From Microvelia longipes (lineage: Eukaryota; Arthropoda; Insecta; Hemiptera; Veliidae): a DNA stretch of 64,000 bases. Every line of letters starts with the position of its first letter. Position 1 is the first letter of the stretch. The stretch lies in contig JACMZG010000008.1 in NCBI GenBank assembly GCA_018340805.1, positions 79,676,042 through 79,740,041 on the forward strand. Direction: 5' to 3'. Of this stretch, positions 12,030 through 25,900 are shown piece after piece. Under the pieces are notes generated by a model, which was given only the letters and a program-made list of their open reading frames with translations, ran no database searches and was not told where the DNA came from. The position numbers were made by a program, and so were the translations under genes.

Positions 12030-15000
12030 GTATATAACAACATTTGTCTCTTATTCTGTCATGATTTCGAAGTACATTTTACCTTGTCACCTGAAGTTAT
12101 ATTAATCTGGGGCACTGGCAAGTACAACCGTTACATCCAAAACTTTAAAATGATTAAAATTTTAATTTTAAAAAATTCTGGAAAAAAATTATAAATAAAA
12201 GTTGAAGCCTTAAAGAAAACAAATATTTCTAGCCTGTATCATTTTGTTACCTACGTTGCTTCATTTTTAAGATACATATCGACATATCAGCAATTCTCTC
12301 TTTCTAAACTATCTTTCACGATATCTTGAATATAAACCAACGTAGGTAACAAATATCCAAGACTAAAAATCTCTCTCATCTCTTAAATATTTTTTAAAAA
12401 ATTGTCAAAATCTAACATTCTCAGTTCCTTTTAACAAATATGTTTTACCTAAGTTGAAATGTAATCCTAACCTCGATTTTACGCATAAAGAACAATTTTG
12501 ACAACCAGCGCTACCTAGTAGAGCACACCAAAACTAAAAATATCGATAGTTTTATTTTAGAACATAACAAAATATTTTTACGCAATTTATCTATTGTTTA
12601 ATTAAAGAAAATGGAACTTTTTTTGTAATAAATAAGTAGAATAATAAATAAATAAAAGCCGCTGCTGTAACTAATTAATAATTTCTTAATATTTCTAGGT
12701 GTATTTTTGTTAGGAATAATGTTCAAGCTTACAAAAATTCTGGCGCGGTGGTCCGCATGTCGGGCAAATTTCCTTTTGGATGCGTGTTTTCGTGCTTAAC
12801 AACCCATTCCTTGCTTAATGTTTCGGTTCATGCTTTAGAACCTAAGCAGTTACTCAATCGTCAAGCATTGCTCGTAACTAATTTTGTCTGTATTTTTAAA
12901 TATAAATACGCATAACTATCCAGTTGGTTTTTTAAAACTATGCCTCTGAAGTTAGCAGTGCGCACTATTATTTGCACTAGTTTAAAGATTAGTTACTTAT
13001 CTTTAAGCTTAGTCAGTTATCCTTAAAGGTTTTAGCGCATTTCCTTTGAAAAATACAGACAATGAGTTACGAGCAGTGCTTGACAAACTGCTTGAGTAAC
13101 AGCTTAGGTTCTGAAGAATAAACCGGTACCTTAAGCAAAAAAAGGTTGTTAAGCACGGAGACACGCATTTTGAATGAAATTCGCCCGACAGCGGACCACC
13201 GCGCCGGAATTATTTTGTAGTTAGTATAGAAAGCTATGCGAACCATAGAGTTGTTGGATTAAACACATCAACGATATAATGTAAAGATTAAGATCTGTAT
13301 AAAAATTCTCAACTCTTTTCCTAGAACAATTCATTTAAAATCATTCGATCCCTTGAACCGTTTGAATAAAACATCAGCGTGACATTTTTATCTCCATTTC
13401 CTCCCACTAGATAAACTGTGAACATCTTTTTTACCATTAAATAAATGTTTATAGGACTTTAATTCGGTAAAACTGGATAAATTATTAACGAGACATTAAA
13501 GTGAGGGGGAAGTTTATTTTGTCTCTCAGCTTCCTCCTCTCGCAGGCAAGGAGAAGTAAAATCTCAGAGGAAATAAAGATGGAAATGTTAAATTCAACTT
13601 ATCCCGTCTGAATTTCTTTTAAAAAGCTTTTATTTCTAATTTAATTAATAAGGGTTTTTTGTTTAATTAGTGAAGATTAATATTTATTTAAAGGATAATA
13701 TAATTTTTATTATAATTATATAAATTTGCTTTATAATGTTTTTGCTTTTGCTCATTTATACCTTAAGTATATATGAGATGTATTTATTACGTAAGTACTG
13801 AAAATTCAAAAACTGAGATTTCGTTTAATGATTCAGGTGTTTTTAAGACCTCCTGAGTGGTTTTCTCAAAGGTGTGTGTGTGTCTGTTATTATCGTAGCT
13901 CCGTGTGCGTTAATCCTAGAGAGTTAAAACTTACTAACATTTTTGCTCTTGAGGCTTTGCTGTGGTTAATTATACAAGCATGCTCAATTATACATGTTGC
14001 ATATAAAACTTTTGTTTACCTCTAGTCAACAATGCGACAAAATTGAAACTTAACACGAAAATCAATCTTTAGGTATAGTTGTGATACCCAAATTTTTTAG
14101 CTAATTTTCGAGGAATAATGAGCTTTTGAGGGGTTTGGTGTGGATTTTTGGAAGGGGACCGCCTCACTGATCAAGAATATATGTATATTCTAAAGTAATA
14201 TAAGGCGCGGTCGAATATCCACGGCCTTCTAGATTCCTCTGGACATTGGATCACCAACAAACTTTTTTTTATCATTGATTCTTATGGGACATTTTCAAGG
14301 TGCGTTAGTTTTTTTTCAAAATTTTCAGTAATTAGCCGGATTTGTGAAAAATGAAGCCTATTTTCGTAATCTGCACGCTCTTTTGGTTAATGTCAAAGAG
14401 TATTTACATTCACTCAACGATTTATTTTTAATCTAACTTGGTACATACATAACTACTGTCAGACGTCAATGTTATCTACCTGATTTGTGTTCAAATTTTG
14501 AATGTATTAATGAAAATTAGTACAAATTGTTATTATTTGCAGTCAACAACCCCACAAAAAAGAGGTAATTCGTATGTACGTATTTACGTATGTACGCATG
14601 TACGTATTTACGTATGTACGTACGTACGTTCGTATGTACGTATGTATGTACGTACGTACATATGTACGTACGTTCGTATGTACGTACGTATGTATGTAGG
14701 TACGTACGTACATGTATGTACACATGTACATACATTACACATATACATATGTACACATATACATATGTACACATATACATATGGTGTACGTACAGTACGT
14801 ACCAAGTTAGATTAAAAATAAATCGTGGACTGAATGTAAATACTCTTTGACATTAACCAAAAGAGCTTGCAGATTACGGAAATATGCTTCATTTATCACA
14901 AATCCGGCTAATTACTGAAAATTTTGAAAAAAACTAACGCACCTTGAAAATGTCCCATAAGAATCAATGATAAAAAAAAGTTTGTTGATGATCCAATGTC

Positions 15001-16879
15001 CAGAGGAATCTAGAAGGCCGCGGATATTCGACCGCGCCTTATATAAACCAAGTAGGGAAACTCCTATACTCACCTGTGAAAAAAAATTCAGACATGCGTG
15101 ATCAGCCGATTGCTGACTCAAAAATAAAAAATAGCTAAAATTGGAATAACTGCGCATGCGCCTCTTAGGATTTACGTTTTTTTACTTAGTTTTATTGGCA
15201 ACCCTGATAACATTAGGTGAGTTTTACTTTTAATCTAAGCTTTTAATCGTGTTTTCTTACTTTAATATGTACGTGACTGTTTAATGATTTTTTATTAAAT
15301 TATGTGAAATAATTGTTAAAATAAATTAGTTAAAGAAAAAGAGAAAATATAGTAAAGGTAAAGTACATGTTTTTATTAAAATTTTGAAGAACATCCAGAC
15401 GACAACGAACTTAAATCACGATTGCTTTTATTATATTCAAAAATGTTTGGTTAAAGTTGTAAAATTACTAATTACAATTAATATTTGAAAGGGAAAAAAC
15501 AAATATCACACGCCAAAACTTACTAAGTTAAGTAGTGCACTCAAAAAAAGTTTAAGTAGCCGCTCGTTTTAAGTAATTTAAAAAAACCTAGTATTTCAAA
15601 ATTTGCAATTAAACCTCTATTGGATGTGTCAAAACGTATTTTTAACAAAAATTATTAACATTTTGTACTAAATTATACAAATAAATGCAATAAAAAGTTT
15701 GAAAACGTTAATAGTTTGTTTACATTTACGCCCATAGGTAAATTTGAGCCAACTCCCTGGTGGACAAAATGTGAACTACATGCCAGGTCTGACAGAAATC
15801 GTATTTGTTTCCCTACTTGATTTATATATTACTTTAGTATATCCTAACAAAAACACATGCGAGCAAAAAAAGAGCCAAGCCTAGCGTAAAAAGTTGTGAC
15901 CTCATTGAATAAGCCAAGTCATGGGTTCCTAATAATGCTTGGTGGTTTTACTTTGTGACTTGGCCATTACGCAGCTTAAGATAGTGTGGTACTAAACATC
16001 TTGTATAGAGTGTAGTCATACACTGTAATAATATATTCAGCCTATTTAATAAGCTTTATATGCATTTCTGTGTGTGCTGCGTAATAGCCAAGTCAAAAAC
16101 TGAAACCGCCAAGACCTCATATATTTACAAGCATTATTGGGAACCTACGAATTGACTTATTCAATGATCTCACAACTTTTTACGCTACGCTTAGCTCTTT
16201 TTTCGCACGCATGTATTTTTGTTGGGATTTCATTCCTTTTTGTAAGCTTGAACATTATTATGAGAATTAAGCCATAAATATTATGAAATTATTAATTAGT
16301 TACAGCATATTACTCTAATTATTTATTACTAAACAGTTCCATTTTCTTTAATTAAACAATAGATAAACTAAGTAAAAATATTTTGTTATGTTCTAAAATG
16401 AAACTTTCGATATTCTTAGTTTTGGTGTGCTCTACTAGGTAGCGCTAGTTGCCAAAATAGTTCTTTATACGTAAAATTGAGGTTAGGATTACCTTTCAAC
16501 TTAGGTAAAATATATTGGTAGAAGGGACTGAAAATGTTAGATTTTGACAATTTTTCACATCGACATTTGTACCAAATTTTAAGTGTCTGCGATTGCTGGA
16601 AGTGCCTTAGAATTTTGATGAGTGAGTGTTAAAACTGTCTAACTTTTAGCCTTTTAATTATATCTCAACACCTGTGAATGGTTAAGATATGAAATTCGGT
16701 AGAATGGGTTAGCTCGACAAGATCTTTTAGTTGATACTAAAATTATATTTTTTAATGTCCTTAATAAAAATATACGAAGGGGTGAAAATAGCCTTGATGT
16801 GCTGCCTGTAAAAGATTGTATACCACTGACCCGCAAGACGTGGTGGGGGCACTGCCGTGCCCCTGGACACGTAATTTTG

Positions 16880-16936
<57 letters not shown>

Positions 16937-19900
16937 GCTCATATGTATGTATGTATATAAGTTTTTAATGTATGTTTCAGGCGTTTTTAAGGCCTCCTAA
17001 ATGATTTTTACTCTTGTCTGTATGTATGTGTGTGTCCTTTATCATGGTAGCCCCCAGTGTATGTATGCTAGATAGTTGAATCTTTGTACAAAAATCAGTC
17101 TATAGGTGTAGTTGTGCCATCCGGAAAATATTTTTTATGACGTCATTAACCCGTAAAAATGACTTGGCAAACAATTTAAAAAATCATAAGACACGGAAAA
17201 ATTATGCGATCGAACTGTGATTTGACACGCATGAAGTCATGCAAAAGACTAGCATATGTGCCACGTTTCATCTCATTATCAGCATTAGATCAATTTTTAT
17301 CTAATGGTTTGTGTACTTTTTTTAAAAAAAAATATAAAAAAGTCGAAAATAATTCAATTCAGTTGAAATCCGGTACAAGTGTATTACTGTTTTATGTTTA
17401 GACTTATAATTAAACTAATCTTAAATTAAAAGAACCAACTTTGTTTGATCACACAACAAGGAATAAATCTTTTATTTTCTCTAACAAACAAAATCAAAAC
17501 ATAGTTACCATAGTAACCAAATATGCAAATATAAATAAACAATTGAAACAATAATATAACATCCTCCCTTTTTTATATGTTTTTTTTTTATTTATTTATT
17601 TATTCTATTTTGTTTACTTATTTATTGATTTTCTTTTACTTTATCATTTTTTCATTATTCATTTTTATTATTATTTTTTTTAAAGTTAACATTTTTTTGT
17701 TTTATTATTTTTTTTTATTAGGACTTCATTTCGCCGATAAGAGACACCATCTTTATCTTGTACTCCATAAGACCTATCTCTGTATTTGGTCACAATAGTT
17801 CCTTTCTGCCAAACATTTCTACTTTCTTCAAAAAAACCTTCAAAAAAAAAAAAAAAAACCTACTTTCTTCCGATAACTTGAGTTGCCAAAACCCGTGTTT
17901 AGCATCCACAGTTGAAAATATTTTAGCATTATTAAGTTCAGGTAGGATTTCATCTACGGTTGGAAGTTGTTGTTTGGTATCCTTTAAAGCTTTATTAAGT
18001 TCACTGGGATCTAAACATATTCTTAATTTATTTTTTCTTCTTTACTATGGTTAGGTTACTTTCCATTCTGTGTATCCATCCTCTTTTACTATTATTCCGT
18101 TCTTAGCCATTTCTTCGATTTCTTTTTTCAATTCGTCTCTTAAAGCTACTGGTATTCTTCTCGGCGCTTTAACCATAATTTTTGTTTCAACCCATGATCC
18201 TTAATCGAACAGATTATTTTATCAAGAAGTAACTCATCTTCATCATCTATACTGACAGCTGTTTTACTAAGGACTTTAGTCTAATTATATATTGGTTATA
18301 AGATTCGTTATCTTCTGTTTAGCAATATTAAATAAATACCTCTCATATCTGACATTTATTTCTAACCATAGATAATTTTTTAGCAAGGCAAATATTTCTT
18401 CACACGTTTTTTTGTGTAATGTTTTCATCAACTTTGATCAATATTTTCAAAGCCTCTTCGCCTATGGCTGACAGCAAAACAGAACTAATAACTTCTTCGT
18501 CATCGTTTCTTAGACCACTAGCAATCAAATAATTCTCCCAGCTTAACTTAAATAGTTTAATGTTCTCATTTAAATCACCCGTCAACTTTAATGCATTAGG
18601 AAACGGAATATTCCGTCTCTGTCTACAACTACTACTTTCAAAATTATCTTTATGATTCTTACCACTTTCATTTCGTTTTGAACTTCTTTCTTCTAATTCT
18701 GATAGTTTTTGTTTTAGTTCATCTAACTCCGCTTCTAACTCCTTTTTTGTTCGGACCATTTTAACTTTTCTTTACAATTTGTACACCTGACACCATGTTT
18801 TATGTTTAGACTTATAATTAAACTAATCTTAAATTAAAAGAACCAACTTTGTTTGATCACACAACAAGGAATAAATCTTTTATTTTCTCTAACAAACAAA
18901 ATCAAAAACATAGTTACCATAGTAACCAAATATGCAAATATAATAAACAATTGAAACAATAATATAACAATTACTTTACGTAAAAAAGTACACCAAGTTT
19001 CGTTTTGACAAGTATATCCATGATTTTGGGTGTATCATAAATGTTTAGGAGCAGGGTGACGGCGGGGAATGAAACGAATGTATTTAATATCTGAGGACGA
19101 GCGAAGCGAGTCCGAAGACGTGTTTTACACGTGAGCTAGTATATATGGTTAATAAAAATACGAAGTAACATTGTATTATTGGAATTAGTTCTGGTTTTGT
19201 ATGAATTTGAATGAGCACTAGTGGAGTTGTTCATAATGAAAGGAACGAAGAAAAGAGTCTCTCCACAAAACAATAATTTATTCAAAGCGCTTTCAACCTA
19301 ACATGAGGCCATCATCAGTGCCAGATATAATAAAAAGAATAAACGGCTAAGAGAAAGACATTGAAGGTAAATATAAGTCAAACTGTGAAATTCGCAGTTT
19401 TCCTTCTCTTCTTTTTCGACTCGACGATGTCGTGAGTCGTAATAGACTATTAACGACTCACCGACATCGTCGAGTCGAAAAGAAGAGAAGGAAAAACTGC
19501 GAATTCCACAGTTTGACTTTTATATTACCTTTAATGTCTTTCTCTTAGCCGTTTTTTCTTTTATTATATCTGGCACTGATGATGGCTCATGTTAGGTTGA
19601 AAGCGCTTTGAATAAATTATTGTTTTGTGGAGAGACTCTTTTCTTCGTTCCTTTCAGTTCTGGTTTTATTGATTGACATATATAACATAATATAAACAAA
19701 TCACGTTTTTTGACTAATACATTTGAAAATTTGCTTATATCATGGCAGTATGCCTCTTTATAAGCACTGGGGTTGCTGCGCCTTCTAGCGCCGGCGTTGC
19801 CTAGAGACCGAGGCATGCATGGAGCAGGCAAGTGGACAAAGGCCTCTTCTTTTATGCTGAATGCTACCTTGTGACGTAAACTCAACTGTTGACTTGTTTT

Positions 19901-22900
19901 TAACTCCATAAGGTTAACATTGGAAAATATCTGATTTATGCATTGTTTCTTTAGGTGCAGTTTGCTTTGAAACATTTCCGAGATGTAGTATCTAAGAATA
20001 AACTGGAAGTGTTGGCTGGTAACGGAACTATAGTGTTAGAGAGTATAGCTACTATCCATGGTGTTCTTAACTCCTATGTCTTCATAGATCAAAGGTATTG
20101 TATTGTTTTGGGTGTTATTTAGAGTAAGCTTATAATATTGAATAGTTTCTTTTTGTGGACTTATAAAAAAATATATAAATAAAAACAGGTTAGTTACACA
20201 AAAGTCCTTTATTGTTTAATATATTATAATAACTAAGCTTACGACTAAAAATTAGACATCATCAGAGTTTAAAAAATATAAAATAAAAATACAATTTTAC
20301 AAACTACTTCATATTGCACCTTGGTATGGTTTGGTAAGCTATGTTTAAAATTTAACCATAGCTATTTAAACAATGTAATTAACCTGTTTTTATTTATAAT
20401 ATTGCTTCACAACCTAACAAAAACCCAACTTAACTGGAAACAACTTAAAGTTTTAGTTTAGCGGTGTTTTAGTATCCGCCTATAGTAGTAGTAATATATT
20501 GAGTTCTAATGTGTCTTGAGCTCTTGTTGTAACCTTCTTTATATTATAATCAAAGAGATTAATACTTGCAGGGAGGATAGAACAGCTCTAATCATTTTTT
20601 ACTTCTCCTTATTTTTACATAGGAAAAATATTGTGTTTCCGAAAAATCCAAAACTGGGATGTCACCAGAATTATCCGTTTCAGGTGTTTTTAAGGTCTCC
20701 TAAGTGGTTATTACAAAGTTGTCTGTTTGTCTGTATGTATTTTTTTAACTTATGATACAGCATGCTTCACTGTATTAGTATTGCATGTAATTTTAACCCA
20801 ACAATAATATTTAACAAAAGGAAAGAAAGTTTGCGCCTTCACTAAAATTACGAGTTAGTAAAAAATAAAAAGTGCGAGAGGCGTCTTAACATACTAATAT
20901 TTTAACTTATTACTGGAGTTACTGGCTACAAAACTTAATTCTAGAACCAAAGTAAATTGATGTAAATAAATAATGAAAATCAACAATGACACAACTATAA
21001 TGGCAAATGAGTACACACAAACAAAACAAAAATATCTCAACCTCAGATAAGTAAATATGAAATAAATCTATGAAATCCACTGAAGAAGGAATAAAAAAAA
21101 CCAAAGATATTAAAAAGGACTAAAATCTGTTGTATGAACAACATTAGTGAACATAATGTTGATTTCTATTATGATCTATCTTAATAACTAAATCTGCTGA
21201 AAAATATTTAATACTTTAATTTCATAAAAATGTTTATTAGCATTATATGTCAAACGTTAAATCATCGTATATGAGAGCTGTCCTTCTTTCTTTCTCTAGA
21301 ACAACTTTATATTACCTCATGTTTCATAGAATATGTCATATTTTTGGTAACATTTGACAGTTATATCTCTTGTCACTGTCCCGATGACAGATATTTTTTG
21401 TCTGTCACTAAATTTTATATTTTAGTTTCATAGTTTTAAGCTGTTACTTTAATCTCTTTTATGTAATTAAGAAATAAATTGCAATGAAGTAATAAAGTAA
21501 TAATTAGTATTTCAGTAAAAGATTTAGTAACTAGAAGCACGCTGCAAGAGTTAGCAGCGACATCTCTGTTACTATTAAGCCATTTTTTATGGGTAAAACA
21601 TTGATTTGTCACAACTATAATGAACTTAAAAAAAGGCCTCTTTCTCTTTTTTGATTAAACCAATAGGAACAGCGCTAATGAGCTAAAACTGATTTTGGGG
21701 CTATTTTTTGGGCTTTGAAGTGGCCAAAAATCCCCAATCTGAAATGTTAGACCACCTGATCCTTTATCAGGAAGCCAAAGTAAACCAATGTAGTGGATAA
21801 ACCTTTGTGACTCACGAAATTTGCAAATTTTCTTAGACTATTCCGAGGTTTACTTAAGTTTTAATTTTTTTATGTCATTGTAGTTATGTATTGTTGTATT
21901 TGTTTTAACGTATGTACACCCCAAAAAGGGTCTTAAGCAGAATAAAGATTTTATTTATTTATTCACTGTACCGATTCTTTATATTGATCTTATAGATAAT
22001 CAAGTTTCTTATAGTATCTTGTTTTTCTTAACCATCTTTGTATATTATTTATCTACTACTGAAAGTGTCAAATACTTGAAAGTTTAAATTTTTCTGTTTG
22101 GAAATCCTTTGTCAAGATAAATTCTCTCACCTCCCGTTTGGTTATGAAATTGACAAAAACATTTTCCTTATCCACTTCTGTTTGTTCTGATAATATTGAC
22201 AGAGAGTTTGTCAGATAATTTTCAAATAAATATAAATTTCCCTGGTGAGGTATTAATTTCTGTAAGGAAATGATGTGAAAGCTTTCCTCTGCCCTTCGGG
22301 AAATTTTAATGAAAAGTAAACTAACAGGTTGTTAGTTAAAAGCTGTGTTTTACAGTACTACCCACATCTCATAAAATATTTATTGATTATAATGACTTAC
22401 TTTTTCTCTCCTATTACTGATGATTTAGAGGAAAAGTATTGTGTTCATTTCAAAAGCTGAAATTTTTTTGGAAAAGCGTGGTAAATTACCAGAAACCCTG
22501 TAATTACATTCATTAATGAATAATTTGAGCACTGTGTCTATATTTTTGGGGGTCTAAGTAGAATGAAGAGTGTCATTGCAAGCACTCGAGGTTTAGTTTG
22601 AATCTTTTTACCATCAATAATTTACACATTTCAGGAAATGTGTAAATTATTTCAGAATAATGCTGCTGTAGGGTTCCAAAAGCTGGTACCAATATCTTTT
22701 AAAATACTTCTTTCTCATCAATCCATTTCTTGCTTGAGTTTTTGGTTTATGCCTCATTGTATTCACTAAGGACAAGAGATTCGTTTTCAGTACTTGGTCC
22801 GCCCTCTAATAAGTTTATATGTATCAATTTATTATTTTTCCTCATTTATATCATAGGTATAAAGGAAAAGTATTAAGTTTTCAAAACTATCCGAAACTGG

Positions 22901-25900
22901 GATGTCACCGGAATTATCTGTTTCAGGTGTTATTAAGGCCTCCTGAGTGGTTTTCACAAAGTTGTCTGTCTGTTATCATTGTAGCTCCTATAGTGTATTT
23001 ATGCTAGAGAAATAAAACTGTACAAAAATCAGACTAGGTGTAGTTGTGCCATCTGGATATTTTTTTTTATGACGTCATTAATTCAAAATAATGACTTAGC
23101 AACAATTTTGTAATAGGATTACTATTTGGCACCCATATGGCCATGTATAAGACTAAAATATGCTCCTAGTTTCATCTCATTATCATCATAAGTTCAATTT
23201 TTATCGTATGACTTGTGCTTTTTTAAAAATTGTAAAAGATTGAGTTGAAATTTAGTATAAGTATATACCTTCACATAATAAATAAGTTCACTAAGTATAA
23301 TTTTAATACGACAAGTATATCCATGATTTTTGTTGGATCATAAAAGTTAAGCTGCATTGAGCGTTGTCGGTGCCTGGATGGGTGAGTTCTGGGAATGAAA
23401 GTCCGCAGTAAGGAGGATGAGTGTAGCAAACGCGATGTGATGAGAAAGTTCTGAGGTACCCCATACTTGATTTCTATTAATATCTCCAAATATATATGTA
23501 TGCCTTGTTTGGAGAGGAGAGGTCTTATCACCAGTTAGGAGTACCAACCTGAAAGAATTAGTCCTGCTCTCTATTGTGTTGTGTTGTAAGCTGTAATTGT
23601 AATGATTATATTTGCAGTTCAACTCTTGTGTCGGCAACTAAGCAAGTGTACCAGAGCCTTGCTACTCTCATCAAGCTCTGTGATGATGTTTTACTGGGAG
23701 GAGAGAAAGCCATTAATAAACAGAATGTTCATTTGCTCCTGGAGCAAGTTGAGGATGCAGTCCAGGTTTGTTCTTATCTTTAGTTTATTCTCTAGACATA
23801 TTTCTTCTCATAAACCAACACCTAAATGTCTCCATACGTTATTTTATTGTCTCACCATGATGTTAATTTAAAAAACACACTAGAATTAAAAAAAATTAAT
23901 ATATTGTCAACCACAATAGTAGAAAGTAGTAACCACAATAGTATAAATTTATACTATTGTGGTTGACAATATATTGTTTTCTAGTGTGTTTTTTTTTTAT
24001 TAAACATCATGGTGGATTGAATGTGGATCTCTATTAAAATCAAATTGATAAAGAGAGATAGTAAAATGAAAAAATAGAGGACACAATGTTATCTCCTATT
24101 GGTTTTGGCTACAATACCAGCTGACTTCCTTTGTAGTATAAATATCAATGAAGCTATTTGAGGCGTTGTACGCTGATATGCTATTTAAATATCAACATCA
24201 TTGTTGATTTGATTATCCCATCTCAGAATTGCATCAAGAAATCATTGTTGATTTAGTTGATCCCAACACAAAATTGGATCAAAACAGATTCTAAGAACTT
24301 TTATAGAGTTTTTTCTTGTACAATCTTTGAGAGACAATAATAAGGTTTGAATTTTACTCAGATTTGAGGTAAACTTGGCTCTGAACCGATCCTTTAGAGA
24401 GCTCTTACACTAATCTTATCACTACTATTCAACTAATTTCTAAATTCTACTAATCTTATCTTATCATATATTATATCAGATATAATGTCATGTGACACTA
24501 TTTTCGACTAATACATTTGGAATTTCACTAAAATCATGGCAGAATGGATCTTACCAAACTACTAACACAATCATTTTTTTTCACATTATATAAATTAAAT
24601 ATCTCCAGCATGGATTCCTGCTCTACTCCAGTATTTATTTTTACCCTCCAGTTTAAATGCTAATTTTCAGTCTTAATTTTATTTTTATTAATATAATTTA
24701 TTTTAATTGCAGAATCTGGTTGACCTGGCAAGTGTCAAGATGTCAGAGAAAGGCTGCAATACGAGTAATAGCTCAGGGGGCAGTGTATGGAATGTCCATC
24801 CTACTGCTCTTAGTTTGACTAACTGCAATAGAGAAGCTGTTGGAAGATCTTCATTACCTGATATACCTCTGACTCCAAGGGAGAGGTTAATATTGGAACA
24901 GACATCGGCACATTCACAAACGCACGAGTATATCAGTCCTGAGCAGCCTCCTCCCAAACCTCCTCTACCTCCTATGTAAGTAACAAACCGAGGGAAAAGC
25001 TAAATGTTTATCTCAGTTTTAGTTTAACAGAGTTGTTTGTTAACTATTAAGGCAAGGAGACAGCCTGAGCTGTTTATTCACCAATGTAATTAAATTTAGG
25101 AAACAGCTACAATCAAGTGATTCATGTAATTTTAAAACTGTACCATCTACCATGCTTCTAGGTGTGTACATAGATAGTTCTTTAAACTTTAAAGACCATT
25201 GCAAAGACTTACAGAATGATCTGAAATCCGTTTCAGCTTTACTTTATAGACTCAAGCTTACCCTTGATAAAAACCAATTAAAAACTGTCTAATTTTTTAA
25301 TTTCCAATGCAGTCTGGCTTAGGGTATTATTTTTTGGTGCCATTCTCTTTTGAGTGAATCAATATTTATTACTCATAAGAGTTTACTCAGAATTATTCTG
25401 GGCTATAAGGTTGATAAAAAAGGCAGAGCAGACTTTAAAATATATAATATTTTGACACTAACTTCTTGGTATTTATTTGATTATGGTAAATATTTTGTAA
25501 AGAATATAGACTTGTTTAAAGGGGATATCTATCTATAGGGTAACCCAGCATAAATTTATGAAAAATGGCTATCTTCAATTTTTTTTTTAAATCAACTGAA
25601 ATATCTTCATACATTTGCACCCTTTTAAAGTTTCAGCACTTTATTAAGAGACCCAAAAAATCATAAAATTTGTGAAAATTTATTATATTGTTGTTTTAAA
25701 AAAATACCAATCAAAGCTATATGTAGGAACTCAGATACATCATTTTCTTTATAGACCCATCCTTTCCCTTCAAAACGAGACCAAAAACTCAGTTTTATAG
25801 CAATTACTTTATTTATTTATTTATTTATTTCCATTTATCCGCACAATAATTTAACAATCAATTGAACAAATTCTATTATTATACACTTACCATATAATTA

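Larger units (their letters stand above)
12388..16556. repeat. Large composite of nested inverted repeats
   Basis: Left arm 12,388-12,735 (TTGTCAAAATCTAACATTCT ... AATAATGTTCAAGCTTACAA) is the reverse complement of right arm 16,240-16,556, about 85% identical by eye. Between the arms lie three further foldback units (12,735-13,213; 14,198-15,044; 15,841-16,229) and an inverted pair at 15,040-15,061/15,809-15,833. No protein-coding sequence is recognised inside. 13,216-13,790 is otherwise featureless. Confidence 0.8.
17388..18969 (-). mobile_element. Internally deleted Ty3/Gypsy LTR retrotransposon (1.58 kb) with 5-bp TSD
   Basis: Two 174-bp LTRs (17,388-17,561 and 18,796-18,969) begin TGTTTTATGTTTAGAC and end ATAATATAACA, differing by about two 1-bp indels. 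The flanks are ATTAC (17,383-17,387 and 18,970-18,974), a perfect 5-bp target duplication. In element orientation (-), a PBS-like TGGTGTCAGGTGTAC directly follows the 5' LTR and a PPT-like AAAAAAGGGAGGA precedes the 3' LTR. The body keeps the gag start, an RT start and an integrase end, with the rest deleted, so it can only move in trans. Near-identical LTRs suggest recent insertion. Confidence 0.93.

Noticed and set aside
14498..14850. Open frames on both strands reading Y-V-C-T-Y-V-R-M repeats
   Set aside because: They are the translation of a (GTAC/GTAT)n microsatellite at a palindrome centre; no start context or splice support.
19592..19975. 127-codon open frame on the - strand
   Set aside because: It spans the foldback arm, unique sequence and the start of exon 2 antisense; no homology.
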